A DNA stretch of 64,000 nt from assembly GCA_000403215.2 (NCBI GenBank), contig KE159536.1, positions 43,295 through 107,294 on the forward strand. The letters run 5' to 3'. This stretch comes from Lachnospiraceae bacterium A4 (GTDB taxonomy: Bacteria; Bacillota; Clostridia; Lachnospirales; Lachnospiraceae). Below, piece after piece: positions 7,975-18,500 of the stretch; within the stretch, counting starts at the first letter, position 1, and every line of letters begins with the position of its first letter. Made by a program: the position numbers and the translations under genes. The notes under the pieces were generated by a model. That model saw only the letters and a program-made list of their open reading frames with translations. It did not search any database and had not been told where the DNA came from.

Positions 7975-10483
7975 AACAAATATACGGAATCAGAATTGCA
8001 AAGATAATCAAAATCGGTGTGCAGATCACAAGCGGCATAAGAGTAAAGTGGAACGTTGCTGTCCAGTCGCCGGACACCATTGCGCGGATGCCGATCGCTA
8101 CGCCCAATGTTCCCAAGACATAGGAGGCAGCTAAGGTACTCACCGCATAGGAAAGACCCTCGTCAATCAACATACAGCGAAGCTGCCGCTTTGTCATGCC
8201 GATACTCTGTATCATGGCAAATTCTTTCTGCCGGGAAACAATCGCTGTCAGCATGGAATTGATAAAGTTCAAAATGCCGACAAAGGCAATGATCAAGCTG
8301 ATAGCAAAGCCCATGACCGTATTCGCCCGTGTCTGTTCCCGATAATGTTCAATTAAAGTGGATTTTGCAGTATAGTTCAAGGATTTATCCACGTTGTCGC
8401 GGTAGTCAATCAGCATTTCTTCCGCCTGCGGCTGGTATTCTTCGGCTACATCAAAGAACATCTTCCGCGGGGTGTTGTCCGGGTACATCTTTCGGAATAT
8501 ATCTGCCGGAAGATAAAACGAAAGGAAATCCTGTGTACTGCTATTGACGCCCTCAGTGACCGTGGGTATATCTGCTACAATCGCCATCACTTCATATTGT
8601 CGTTCATTCAGTTCTACGATATCCCCAACGGAATACGTCGGCTGTGTTTCTTTCCCGCTGTCCTCCGCGCCGGTGGCTGCCTCCATCACGACATAGCCAC
8701 CGGACAGGAATTTGCCTTTGTCAAAGGTGCCATCTAATATTCGGGCATCTTGTGCAAAGGTGTCCAGTATCAGGCCGTCAACGCCGTACAGAATGGAAAC
8801 ACACTCGCCGCTCAGGGTCATATCATGGTAGGCTTTGGCCAGCTCTGCGTCCGTTGCTTCCATGTATGCCAACCGGTTGTCAGCATGATAATAGGTCTGG
8901 ATATTTTCGAGGGCAGAGATTCCGATCTGGTGGGTAAATACCTGCGAATACAAGCGTCCTGTGGTCTCTAGCCCGGAAAGCCCCTCAATGTTCTGTACCA
9001 GCTTTGGGGAAATGGTTGTGCCGTAGGGGTTATAGGTTCCAAATGTGGAAGAAATCGAGCTGTCCTTCACCTCAAAATCACTGATAACCGTCTGACTCAG
9101 GTATTTATCGATATCAAAGCTGGCATTTTTCGCATAGACGCAGGAGAGCAGCACAAGCCCCAGCGTCAGGGAGCAGATCACCGTAATGGTGCGCTTCTTG
9201 TTCCGTCCTAAGTTTGCCAGCGCCATTTTCGGGATACTTGCGCCGCCGGTGCTTTTCTTGATTTTCCGTTTGCTGGCGGTTCCTGTATCGGTGTAGCGCA
9301 GGGCTTCCATCGGAGAAACTTTTCCAGCGATTTTATCGGGCTTCATGCAGGAGATCAGGACGGTCAGATAGGCAAACATCGCAGAGCCAATGAAGACATA
9401 AGGATTGACTGTTGCCTTTGCTTCTTTCGTTGTCTTGGTTATCATTATCGGCACTAACACAGCGCCCAGCAGATACCCAATCACTAGCCCGATCGGAATA
9501 CCAATCAGCGACAGATGGTTGGCCTGCCCGTAAATCATCTTTTTTAGCTGCTTTTTGGTCGTTCCCAAAGTTTTCAGCCTGCCATAAAAGCGGATATCAC
9601 TGGCAACGGAAATCTGGAAAATATTATAGATAATCAGATACCCGCTGGCAAATACCAGTATCATGCAAATTGCCATCGGCAGCACTTCACGGATAATATT
9701 CTGGTTCATGGTGGCATCGTAAGCCACATTGGGAGAAAGGGACACATCTGACAGGCCGGTGTCGACTAAAATCTGTTCCGCCGCTCCTTCCAGATTGCTG
9801 TCACTGTAAAGATCAAGGTGGAGCATCACAGTTCCCAAAACCTGCCCGTTTGCAAGCTGCGCTTCTTGGCCGGTATCTGCACACTGGCTTTGAACAAAGG
9901 CTTCGGAGACCCATGCCATACTTGCCATAGCAGCAAAATTACCGTCCCAATAGCCGGAGAGGACAAAGGTGCTGGTGGTGTATTCATCAGAAGTTAAGTC
10001 CTTGCGCCAATCAAAGGTGATTTCCTGTCCCAATTCATAGGGCAGCCCCAGCTTATCAAGGGTGATGGTGTCCAAAGCGATCTCCCGCACCTGTACCGGC
10101 ATGGTTCCTGTTGTGGGATAGGAAAAGCTGGAACGGGCATAGTTTTCATCGGCATAGCGGATTTCCACTTGCCGCCCGGTCAATTCTTTATTTTCAGCCA
10201 CGCCGATGATCGTGCTTTGCCCGTAGTCTCGGACAGCTTCATGGGCAATGATTTTCTCCACAGCGGCGTCCGTCATGGTGCCGGAACTCAAATGGCTGTT
10301 ATATCCGGCTTGCTGGAAATTGATGTTCCGCATCGTTTCAACCATGCTCTGCGACAGAACAAACAGAGATGTAAACATGAGCGTTGTTAAGACGATGGCA
10401 AAGACGGCAATCAAATTGCGCGTTTTATTTGCCTTGAAACTGCGGTTTGTCAATGTGTGTATGATTGATTTCTGTTCTTTCAT
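7922..10483 (-). CDS. FtsX-type ABC transporter permease (module 1)
   Basis: An 853-residue inner-membrane permease with two FtsX-like units. The N-terminal membrane helix lies in 'NLIAVFAIVLTTLMFTSLFV'. A large extracytoplasmic loop follows, then clusters of helices ('AICMILVFASGYLIIYNIFQ'), the cytoplasmic 'FYGRLKTLGTTKKQLKKMIY' coupling segment, a second large loop and a final FtsX unit ('EFAMIQSIGMTKRQLRCML'). Such permeases pair with MacB/LolD-like ATPases and handle antimicrobial peptides or lipids. The ATPase gene lies 12 bases upstream on the same strand, with kinase and regulator genes before it. Its 3' end abuts the truncated ATPase gene on the opposite strand. Confidence 0.88.
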   Translation of the reverse strand: MKEQKSIIHTLTNRSFKANKTRNLIAVFAIVLTTLMFTSLFVLSQSMVETMRNINFQQAGYNSHLSSGTMTDAAVEKIIAHEAVRDYGQSTIIGVAENKELTGRQVEIRYADENYARSSFSYPTTGTMPVQVREIALDTITLDKLGLPYELGQEITFDWRKDLTSDEYTTSTFVLSGYWDGNFAAMASMAWVSEAFVQSQCADTGQEAQLANGQVLGTVMLHLDLYSDSNLEGAAEQILVDTGLSDVSLSPNVAYDATMNQNIIREVLPMAICMILVFASGYLIIYNIFQISVASDIRFYGRLKTLGTTKKQLKKMIYGQANHLSLIGIPIGLVIGYLLGAVLVPIMITKTTKEAKATVNPYVFIGSAMFAYLTVLISCMKPDKIAGKVSPMEALRYTDTGTASKRKIKKSTGGASIPKMALANLGRNKKRTITVICSLTLGLVLLSCVYAKNASFDIDKYLSQTVISDFEVKDSSISSTFGTYNPYGTTISPKLVQNIEGLSGLETTGRLYSQVFTHQIGISALENIQTYYHADNRLAYMEATDAELAKAYHDMTLSGECVSILYGVDGLILDTFAQDARILDGTFDKGKFLSGGYVVMEAATGAEDSGKETQPTYSVGDIVELNERQYEVMAIVADIPTVTEGVNSSTQDFLSFYLPADIFRKMYPDNTPRKMFFDVAEEYQPQAEEMLIDYRDNVDKSLNYTAKSTLIEHYREQTRANTVMGFAISLIIAFVGILNFINSMLTAIVSRQKEFAMIQSIGMTKRQLRCMLIDEGLSYAVSTLAASYVLGTLGVAIGIRAMVSGDWTATFHFTLMPLVICTPILIIFAILIPYICFKNLEKQSVVERLRATD

Positions 10484-10495
10484 GGTATCACCGCC

Positions 10496-11159
10496 TTACT
10501 CCGCAATTCGGCCATCTTCAATGTGAATGGTGCGGTCTGCCTGTGCTGCGATTTCTGGGTTGTGGGTAATCATTACAATGGTCTGATGGAATTTCTGGCT
10601 GGTGACTTTTAGAAGTTGAATCACTTCATCGCTGGTCTTACTGTCCAGATTTCCGGTTGGCTCGTCAGCAAGGATAATGGCTGGTTTGCTGGTTAATGCC
10701 CTCGCAATGGCTGCCCGCTGCTGCTGGCCGCCGGAAAGTGTGTTGGGCATATGCAAAAGCTTCTTTTCCAGCCCCAGCAGCGCTGCAATCTTTGATGAAT
10801 TTCTGATCCGGCTTTTTCCCGTCAAGCTGAATGGGCATGACGATGTTTTCATACACGTTCAGAATCGGAACAAGATTATAGTTCTGGAAAATGAAGCCGA
10901 TGCGCTGGCGGCGGAATACCGTCAAATCCTCGTCTTTCAGCTTGCCCAGCTCGAATTTGTCCACCCTTACGCTGCCGGAAGTAGGACGGTCTAAGCCTCC
11001 CAGCATATTTAATAGAGTTGACTTGCCACTGCCTGATGTGCCGATAATAGCAGCAAATTCCCCTTGCTCAATGGAGATGCTCACATTATCCAGAGCTTTT
11101 ACAATATTCGGTTCTTGGCCGTATTGTTTTGTCAAATGAGTGGTGCTTAGAATACTCAT
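10496..11159 (-). pseudogene. ABC transporter ATP-binding protein, frameshifted (module 1)
   Basis: A MacB/BceA-type ATPase of about 220 residues, broken by a frameshift near 10790. The first frame (from 11159) contains Walker [10 protein letters not shown], the Q-loop '[17 protein letters not shown]' and runs to 'KKPDQKFIK'. A second frame then continues with '[10 protein letters not shown]', the signature LSGGQQQR, Walker B 'IILADEPTG', the D-loop and the H-loop 'MITHN'. Alignment with the intact paralogue at 44356 suggests loss of two bases at the D/I codons. Nothing resembles a programmed slippery site. Either the transporter is dead, another ATPase substitutes, or it is a sequencing error. 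Confidence 0.85.
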
Positions 11160-11284
11160 AGTGCTTACCTCGTTTCTTGCTTATTCGTTCCTGCTGGAAT
11201 GAAACTCATTATATCGCTCAGAAAAAAAGGCACAATGGCAAATGGGAAAACTAACATTCACAATGCAAAATCTAACATACGGAT

Positions 11285-11321
11285 ACAAAAAAGATGCCGC
11301 CTTGTATGGAAAGCGGCATCT
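11285..11321 (-). terminator. Rho-independent terminator after kinase gene
   Basis: A 9-bp stem (AGATGCCGC at 11292-11300 paired with 11313-11321), followed on the minus strand by T6. It lies just after the kinase stop, so kinase/regulator and ATPase/permease genes are probably separate transcripts. Confidence 0.75.
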
Positions 11322-11326
11322 ATACA

Positions 11327-12616
11327 TTATGGAATTGGAATTAGGATTTTCAGTATGAACATACCATTTTCAGTTTTAATGCTGCACTGGCCGCCGTATC
11401 GCTCCACGGCCTTTCGAATGTTGGGAAGTCCAAAGCCATGTGAAAAAGTATCTTCTTTCGTGGTTTTCCCTGTGAGATGGTTTCCCGGCGACATATTGTT
11501 TTCTATGGCGATAAGCAGCATATCCCGGACACGCTCGGCCTTAACAGTAATCAGACGCTTGTACTCTGGCAGATTTTCGCTGGTCTCTATCGCGTTGTCA
11601 ATGGCGTTGCCGAAAATGGTGCTGATGTCCAGAGGCTCCATAAAGCCGATCCCGTGAAAGTCAACCATAGTAGAAAAATCAATCCGTTTTTCATGAGCCT
11701 TTGCCGCCTTATCTTTCAGAATGATGTCCAGAAATTCATTTCCCGTATGCAGATAGTCCTCGTAGTCCGCAATTTGGGCGCGTAGCGTTTTGGCCATATG
11801 GCGTGTTTCTTCTGTGTTCTGACTGCTTTCCATGACAAGCAAGTGGTTTTTCAGGTCATGGTAGATGGCGCGAACCCGTTCTTCATCTTTCATTTTCTCT
11901 TGATAGTAAGCAAACTGCTGTTGTAGCTGGGCAATCTGCATTTTGTCCCGCTGACCCTGCTCCCGGAGGTAGGACACATTTCTGGAATACAAAAATTGTA
12001 TAATAAAAACGACACAGAGCACAGATGTAATGAAATCCAAGAATGATGTATCGGACGTTCTCAAATTTAAATACCCATAAGTGCTTGTAAATGATACACT
12101 GAAAACCAAAAGAAAACTGATAGATACAATCGCTGCATCTTTTGCCAGAATATCATAGTTGAAATTCTTTAATAAGCGGTAAGTAACCATCAAAAACAGT
12201 AACCTGAGCAGCATGATAAAGACATATATCTGCCATTTAATAATCGCTGTTCCATCCACTTGTGTCATGATATCGTCGTGATAAATAAAACTTATAATGG
12301 AAAGCCCGACGGATTCTGTAAATGGTATTATGAATAGGTAGGATAGCTCCATGACAATCAGCGCCCGACGGAATGGTACTTCATAGCACAGGAGTGTTAA
12401 TCCTATAAGCAACGCCAGCAACACAAAAAGACGATATGCCCCTATATCCACCAAAAAGGTCATAACAATAACCGCCATTGCATAAACAACCGGCGGGATA
12501 ATTCTGCTGATTACTTTTTGAAATCGGCAAGTCTTACAGAAACACAAAGTCATTACATAAAAAATAGCCGCTTCCGTGATTGTTGCCACGATGTCTAACA
12601 TGTTATAAAGCCACAT
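11327..12616 (-). CDS. GHKL-type sensor histidine kinase (module 1)
   Basis: A 429-residue membrane kinase of the AgrC/VirS-like GHKL class. The N-terminal 200 residues are six or so hydrophobic helices. A coiled-coil linker ('REQGQRDKMQIAQLQQQFAYYQE') leads to the phospho-acceptor box 'RAIYHDLKNHLLVME'. The ATP-binding N-box is 'IFGNAIDNAIE' and the G-box 'FSHGFGLPNIRKAVERYGGQ'. Translation starts at the ATG at 12616, whose A overlaps the TAA of the regulator gene (TAATG), a sign of translational coupling. It should sense an envelope or peptide signal and phosphorylate the LytTR regulator. Confidence 0.88.
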   Translation of the reverse strand: MWLYNMLDIVATITEAAIFYVMTLCFCKTCRFQKVISRIIPPVVYAMAVIVMTFLVDIGAYRLFVLLALLIGLTLLCYEVPFRRALIVMELSYLFIIPFTESVGLSIISFIYHDDIMTQVDGTAIIKWQIYVFIMLLRLLFLMVTYRLLKNFNYDILAKDAAIVSISFLLVFSVSFTSTYGYLNLRTSDTSFLDFITSVLCVVFIIQFLYSRNVSYLREQGQRDKMQIAQLQQQFAYYQEKMKDEERVRAIYHDLKNHLLVMESSQNTEETRHMAKTLRAQIADYEDYLHTGNEFLDIILKDKAAKAHEKRIDFSTMVDFHGIGFMEPLDISTIFGNAIDNAIETSENLPEYKRLITVKAERVRDMLLIAIENNMSPGNHLTGKTTKEDTFSHGFGLPNIRKAVERYGGQCSIKTENGMFILKILIPIP

Positions 12617-13326
12617 TACAGCATATCCCCCCAATAATCAGCCAAACGTTCCATAAACTTTTTGCGTTTCGGCTGGCTGATGGGGATAATCTCACCAGTA
12701 ATCAATTCAAGTTCCAGCTTATTCACACCCTTTACATAAAACAAATTTACAATGTAGCTGGTGTGGCAGCGGATAAAACCTTTGCCTTGCAGCGCTTGTT
12801 CCATCTCTTTCATGCTCTTGTAACAGAGAATATTTTCCTGCTCTGTATGCAGGAGCAGATTGCGGTGAAAGGTTTCCACATAGCGGAGCGATTTCAAAAA
12901 CACTTTATATCTCCCTGTATCGTTGGAAATTACCATAGCAGGGCTATCATCTTTCCTATGCTTCTTGAACCACGAATCCATTTCCGCTTTTAGCCGGACA
13001 TACTTCATCGGCTTAATGATGTAATTGGCGGCTTGATATTTATATCCCTCTAAGCCATATTGGGTGAGGGTAGTCAAAAAGATAATGCCGACTTTCTCGT
13101 CCATCTGGCGAATGCGCTCGGCGGCTCGCAGACCGTCTACCAGCCGCATTTGAATGTCAAGGAAAATCAGATCAATGGTGGTATCGTACTTTTCAATTAA
13201 TTCCATGCCGTCGTAATAAGCAGTTATCTTTATTTCTTCGCCGGTTTCGGCGGCGTATTGATTTAACAGGCTTGTCATGTGTGTGACAAAATCTTTCTTA
13301 TCATCACAGATTGCTATGTGTATCAT
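12616..13326 (-). CDS. LytTR-family response regulator (module 1)
   Basis: A 236-residue regulator. The receiver domain has the acidic pair Asp8-Asp9 ('AICDDKKDF'), the phosphorylation site Asp57 ('LIFLDIQM') and 'FLTTLTQYGLEGYKYQAANYIIKPM'. The C-terminal LytTR DNA-binding domain (about 140-236) includes 'FLKSLRYVETFHRN', 'FIRCHTSYIVNLFYVK' and 'ELITGEIIPISQPKRKKF'. The ATG at 13326 is chosen because AAAGGAAC precedes it. LytTR regulators bind direct repeats; the likely target is its own exporter operon. It is transcribed from a consensus-like promoter just upstream. Confidence 0.9.
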   Translation of the reverse strand: MIHIAICDDKKDFVTHMTSLLNQYAAETGEEIKITAYYDGMELIEKYDTTIDLIFLDIQMRLVDGLRAAERIRQMDEKVGIIFLTTLTQYGLEGYKYQAANYIIKPMKYVRLKAEMDSWFKKHRKDDSPAMVISNDTGRYKVFLKSLRYVETFHRNLLLHTEQENILCYKSMKEMEQALQGKGFIRCHTSYIVNLFYVKGVNKLELELITGEIIPISQPKRKKFMERLADYWGDML

Positions 13327-13360
13327 TTTGTTCCTTTCAATGTCCAGTATTCCACGAAAT

Positions 13361-13389
13361 ATTATACTGTACTTTGCGTCTGTTCTCAA
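13361..13389 (-). promoter_or_regulatory. Promoter of the LytTR regulator/kinase genes
   Basis: On the minus strand, TTGAGA (13389-13384) and TATAAT (13366-13361) are separated by 17 bases. This places the start about 30 bases before the regulator ATG. Confidence 0.65.
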
Positions 13390-13440
13390 TGGCAATCTGA
13401 AAAGAAGCGGGAATGGGTTCTTCTACTGGATTTCCTTCTT

Positions 13441-13566
13441 CCCGCCAGTACCGCATAAATGCGATGCTGTGGCGCGTTTGTATTTATTTTGAGTTAACTT
13501 CGTTTACGGAGGGGTATTTTTTTGATATGATAGATATGATAAAAGTGGATATTGAAGGGGTAAATC
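13441..13566 (+). repeat. Duplicated promoter segment, copy 2
   Basis: The second copy of the 125-bp segment also found at 7079-7206. It forms the leader of the DUF1963 gene and ends about 14 bases before its start codon. Confidence 0.85.
13489..13520 (+). promoter_or_regulatory. Possible MerR-type promoter/operator (copy 2)
   Basis: TTGAGT (13489-13494) and TATTTT (13515-13520) with a 20-base spacer, the same architecture as at 7127-7158. Four substitutions reduce the dyad (ACTTC...GGGGT), so regulator affinity may differ. Confidence 0.35.
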
Positions 13567-13580
13567 ACAAGGAGGCTATT

Positions 13581-14519
13581 ATGTCAGAGAAAATACAGGA
13601 AACAGGAACAAACAGCGACAACCAAACAGGCATTGAGAAGGCATTAGAGAAGCTGTCCATTTTATTCCAGTGTGCAGATGAACACTGTGCGCCGCCGCAG
13701 TATCTTCCGCTCACGCCGGTGCGCGTGCAGTCCGCCTCTGTCTATGCAAGCAAACTGGGCGGCGTCCCATATCTGCCAAAGGAGATGGAATATCCGAAGG
13801 TTTTGGAGGGGTATGCGAAAGGAAAACCACTCAGGCTGCTTGCACAGCTCAATTTTTCAGCACTGCCGCATGTAGAAGGGTTTCCGCAGAAAGGGATTTT
13901 ACAGATCTTTGCGGGGTATGACGGCGATGACAGTTATGGGTATGATGATGTAGACCAGACCTATCCCAACGGTTTTCGCATCGTGTATCACGAGACTGTT
14001 CTTGAAGATCAGACGAAGCTGCTGACTGAGGAGGAAATGCCCCAATTCAGCGATATAGAAGCGTTTCAATATCCATTTACGGGCGAGTTTTTACTCGAAG
14101 CTTCCACATGCGGCCTAAGTTCTGCGAGGTTTGTCGATGACTGCTTTATTAAGGAGGCTGTGGACTGTTATGAGCAGCTTTTTGGAGACAACGTTACAGC
14201 GGAAAATGTTGCAAAATGGTGGAGAGCTCTGGAGGAGGAGCCTGTACTCTGTGAGGCAGTTTATGCGATGCGCTGTCCACAGAGCACAGAGCCCGGCACG
14301 CAGATTGGCGGTTATCCGTTTTTCACACAGGGGGACCCGCGCGCTTATGACAGAAGTACCAGAAAGTATGATGTGCTGCTTTTTCAGCTAAACAGTGGAG
14401 GGACGTGCGGTGATGAAATTATGTGGGGAGACTGCGGGATTGCGAACTTTTTTATCAGCGCAGCGGACCTTGCGGCATGCAATTTTTCGCATGTGATGTA
14501 CACATGGGACTGCGGCTGA
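13581..14519 (+). CDS. DUF1963 (YwqG-like) protein
   Basis: A 312-residue cytosolic protein of the DUF1963/YwqG family. Typical elements are 'ASKLGGVPYLPKEMEYP', 'LRLLAQLNFSALPHVEGFPQKGILQIFAG', 'IGGYPFFTQGDPR' and the C-terminal 'DVLLFQLNSGG...WGDCGIANFFISAADLAACNF'. The function of the family is unknown; genes often sit beside SUKH/Imm-type proteins. The ATG at 13581 with AAGGAGG is clearly the start. The longer in-frame extension to 13413 runs through the promoter repeat and is rejected. Confidence 0.85.
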   Translation: MSEKIQETGTNSDNQTGIEKALEKLSILFQCADEHCAPPQYLPLTPVRVQSASVYASKLGGVPYLPKEMEYPKVLEGYAKGKPLRLLAQLNFSALPHVEGFPQKGILQIFAGYDGDDSYGYDDVDQTYPNGFRIVYHETVLEDQTKLLTEEEMPQFSDIEAFQYPFTGEFLLEASTCGLSSARFVDDCFIKEAVDCYEQLFGDNVTAENVAKWWRALEEEPVLCEAVYAMRCPQSTEPGTQIGGYPFFTQGDPRAYDRSTRKYDVLLFQLNSGGTCGDEIMWGDCGIANFFISAADLAACNFSHVMYTWDCG

Positions 14520-14570
14520 GGCAGACCTTCGCCGCGTAGGATTATAAGAGATTTTGAAAGGAGAAATCAA

Positions 14571-15407
14571 ATGAATTTTGAGGAAATCAAACAGCAGATT
14601 CTGGACTTTGCGAAGGCGCAGCAGGTCGAGATGGATTACACGGCTAAAAGTATTGAGGTGCTCGATGAAATCATGGAGATTTTTCACGAGAAGCTCAATC
14701 AGTGCAGCGAGGAGGAAGGGGATGCGCTGCTGGCAGAATGGACACAGCGCTTTGGCTGTTATGTCGGAGAGACGCTGCTGAATGAGCATTTGGCGGAAAA
14801 AGGATTTTCATGGGCGCTGAACGGAGAGATGCCAGTGCTGCAAAGGGGGGAAGAGCGGCTGTATCCCCTTGACAGAGTGTACGCCCGACTCCGCTATGGG
14901 TGTGAATTTGACATCGGCTCATTTTACCAGATGGCTGTGTGGACGGCAGACCAGATGCCGTTTCAGGCAGAGCGCATCGTGGACATAGAGCTGGTTGAAA
15001 ATGAGTATCATGAACAAAATGTATTGTATGAAAATGTTGAGAGGCTTTTACTGGCAGTTGTCAACGGAGAAGAGGAGTACATGATTCTCAAGTCCGCAGA
15101 TGGATTTCTACAGTTTTTCGGCATGAATGACAAGTTTGTTGCGGAGACGTGCGTCAATCTGCCGGACGGAGACTTTCGCATGTATTCCATAATTAATAAG
15201 GAAAAGAAACATGTGACGGAGAAGATTACAGTCCACACAATGCTTTCAGAGACCAAAATTTCAGCGTGCAAGGTGATTTCACTGGAGATGCTCAGAGCGG
15301 CAGTGCGGGCGTATTACAGCAATGGGCAGTATGAGGCTTTCCTCAAATGCATTCCCCACATAGATACAACCGATGAGACAAAAAGGTATATGGGGCTGAT
15401 AAAATAA
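14571..15407 (+). CDS. Conserved hypothetical protein
   Basis: A 278-residue acidic cytosolic protein, family not recognised. The N-terminal 90 residues are helical and contain 'WTQRFGCYVGETLLNEHLAEKGFSWALN', which recalls immunity-like or DUF3806-like proteins where a 'CYVGE' turn follows a helix, but this is only a resemblance. The C-terminal half mixes strands and helices. It starts with ATG behind AAAGGAG, 51 bases after the DUF1963 gene, and probably shares its transcript. Confidence 0.65.
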   Translation: MNFEEIKQQILDFAKAQQVEMDYTAKSIEVLDEIMEIFHEKLNQCSEEEGDALLAEWTQRFGCYVGETLLNEHLAEKGFSWALNGEMPVLQRGEERLYPLDRVYARLRYGCEFDIGSFYQMAVWTADQMPFQAERIVDIELVENEYHEQNVLYENVERLLLAVVNGEEEYMILKSADGFLQFFGMNDKFVAETCVNLPDGDFRMYSIINKEKKHVTEKITVHTMLSETKISACKVISLEMLRAAVRAYYSNGQYEAFLKCIPHIDTTDETKRYMGLIK

Positions 15408-15418
15408 GGGTGTTGACG

Positions 15419-15447
15419 TTGACACGGGGAAATCGGTATGCTAAACT
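15419..15447 (+). promoter_or_regulatory. Candidate promoter for the giant repeat protein gene
   Basis: TTGACA (15419-15424), 17 bases, TAAACT (15442-15447). An overlapping alternative pair is TTGACG (15413) and TATGCT (15437). It leaves a leader of about 90 bases before the TTG start. Confidence 0.45.
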
Positions 15448-15540
15448 GACTTTTAGAGTGGGTTGAACTGCCTGCTTGTAAAAATGCTTTTGACTCAGGA
15501 TCAAAGATGAGGGGGGCAGCATCGTCAGAGGTGATGAAAC

Positions 15541-18500
15541 TTGGATAAATACGAATATAAAGTTCGTTCTGAAGAAATATCGAAATTAATAGATAAAGAA
15601 AAATATGCGGAAGCCGTGAAAATAGCGGACACGATTGACTGGCGAAGGGTCAAGAGTGTGACAATGCTTTTGAGGATTGCGGCTTTATATAGAGTCAGCA
15701 GAAGAAATGACGACAGCAGGGAAATGCTGCTGCTTGCGTATGACCGTTATCCGACAAATCGTTCCGTGGTACATTCGCTGTGCGAACTGTCAATCGAGAT
15801 GGAGGATGTCGTATCTGCGGTCGAATACTATAAGCAGTTTGTAAAACTGGCACCCAAGGACAGCGGAGTCTATACCCTGCGGTACCGTATTCTGGAAGCG
15901 CAGGAGGTAAGCCTTGAAGAGCGGATTGAGGTTCTCGAGGAGTTAAAGAAAAAGGATTATCAGGAAGAGTGGGCGTATGAGCTTGCCTATCTTTACCACA
16001 GGATCGGACTGGCGACAAAGTGTGTGGAGGAATGTGACGATATCATTCTATGGTTTGGCGACGGGCCTTATGTAATGAAGGCGATGGAGCTGAAGGCCAT
16101 GCATGTGCCGCTCACCGATATCCAGCAGAAAAACTATGATATTATGCTGGGAAATGCAGCGGAGAATTACAGCAGCGAGAACTATGATTATGGAAGTAAT
16201 GATGCGAACGATAAGATTGTAAATTTTAACCCGAGAAATAACAATGTAGAAAACGATACGGAAAATTACATAGAAAACGATATACAAGACAACTATACTG
16301 CACAGGATTACGGCACAGACGGATATGATGAAAATTTTTCTGTGCAGGATTTTGCGGGAAGCGGTTATGAAAATGCTGCGTATGGGCAGGAAGCATACAC
16401 AGAAAACGGGTATGATCAAACTGCATATAATCAAACCCCATATGACCCAAACGGGTATGATCAAACGGCATATGCTCAAGACGGCTACGGACAAGACGAA
16501 TACCATGATAATAATTATGACCCAAAAGAGTACCATGCGGAACAGTATGCAGGCAATAACAGCTATGACCAAACTGCATATGGCGGGAATGACAGCTTTG
16601 CGCAGTATCCCAATAATGATTATGAACAAAGCGGGTACAACGCAGACTCTTATACAGAAAATGCTTATGCACAAGGCGAATATGCCAATTCCCGGTATGC
16701 AGGCGATAACAGCTATGACCAGAATGCATACAGTGAAGAACCGTATACAGACAATCAAGAGTATGGTCAAACTGCATACAGCACAGAGCCGTATACAGGC
16801 CAAGGTGGTTCCGGACAAAACGAATATGGCACAGAGCCGTATGCATACACAGACAATCCGTATGGACAAACGCAATACGGCACGGAACAATATACAGAGA
16901 ATGGCTATGGACAAGCAGATTATACAAATGAGCACTATCCAGACAACAGCTTTGACCCAAACCAGTATGTAGATGACGGTTATGGGAATCTGAGCTACAA
17001 TGACGGGACATATCAGGAAAACAGCGCTTATCCAGATACGCCATATCAGGAGAATGGCTATACCGAGGCATTTTATGTGGAGCAGATTTATGATGAAAAT
17101 GGAAATTTGATAAATCTAGACAGTGACCCTGGTGCCAGTTATCCGCAGACCCAAGAGCCGCCTTTGTCCAGACAGTACCGCAATGGACTGCATTTGGTGG
17201 AGAATAAGAAGGCGGCCGCTGGTGAGTCTGACGATATGAGCCAGTACAACACCATCAATCTCCAGAAGGTAGTCGCAGAGAGCATGAAGGAGCTGTTCCC
17301 GGACGATGACGAGGATGTGTTTGCGGAGGACCGAGAGAAATATAATTCTGGCGAGGACATCAAGAGTATTACAGAGCGGAATACGCGTGTATTTGCAAAT
17401 ATAGCAGACGCGCAGGCACAGCGCGGGAGGCGGGCTGTACAGCCTGCCGCGGAGCAGGACCCAGACGAGGCAGAGGGGCCTTACAATTATTTTACACAGA
17501 CTGGCAGAATAGCCCAGATGGTGACAGGCGTGTCAGAAACGGCGCCAGAGCCGCATACGGGGGCGATTAAAAAAGTCTATGTTCCCGGGGACGATGCGCG
17601 GCTGATTAAAACGGACGCTGACATGAATGAACTGCGCGATATCACTGAAAAATCAGTGAGTGATGAACAGAGCTGGATTGAGAGCAATGAGGAAAATGTA
17701 TATCATGAGCAGAGCATTATGGAAATGAACGGGACAGACAGTGCATCAAAGAAACGGGCGACAGGCCCGATGAAAATTGATGAAGTATTAGTTGAGTGGG
17801 AGCGCATGAAGCTTGACAATGCCAAGAAACATCAGGAAGAAATCAAACAGCATGTGCTGACACAGACAGGAAAAATATTTGTGAATTTTGACAATTCTAT
17901 TAAAAGCGGCATCTTAGGAGAACTTGAGCGTGAGGAGGAAGAGGCACGCAGAAGCAGTCAGGCAGATAAGGCATTACGCAAAGAGCGTGCCGCCAGAAAA
18001 CAGTTTTTGGAGGCAGATGTGACGGGAGATATCCCGCAGCGCACCGCGTCGGACGATGATTTTGATGTCGAGTATGTGACGGAGCATTCCTCCCGCGGGA
18101 CTGCTGCGCCGCAGACGCAAGAGCGTGCACCCGCATCAGAAAAGCCAGCCAGAACCGTAAAGAGTGAGGCAGAGCTGAGAGAGGCATATCTCGACATGCT
18201 TGAACGGGTGATTTCGCGTGAGCTTGGCAAAGAGGCAGAGGAACAGAATGAAGTGGCGAAGGATATTTCTGCGGAAACGGGCAAAACCGTCCCGAGTAAT
18301 CCCAGCCAGAACACAGCCGAAGCTGCTGCGCAGACAGCGTATCCACTGGAAACTGGCGGACACGCACAGGACGCGCCTGCGGAGTATGCACAGGAAACGT
18401 ACACAGACGTCGAAACAGATCCGGCAGACAGTCTTATAGAAGCTGCAGCATATGCCTCGGAGAACTGCACAGAATATGAATCAGAACAAGCTTTTGAAGG

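Noticed and set aside
10780-10810. Programmed frameshift in the module 1 ATPase
   Set aside because: No slippery heptamer or stimulatory structure is evident, and paralogues are single-frame.
13413-13580. N-terminal extension of the DUF1963 protein from 13413
   Set aside because: It would translate through the duplicated promoter segment; AAGGAGG before 13581 marks the true start.
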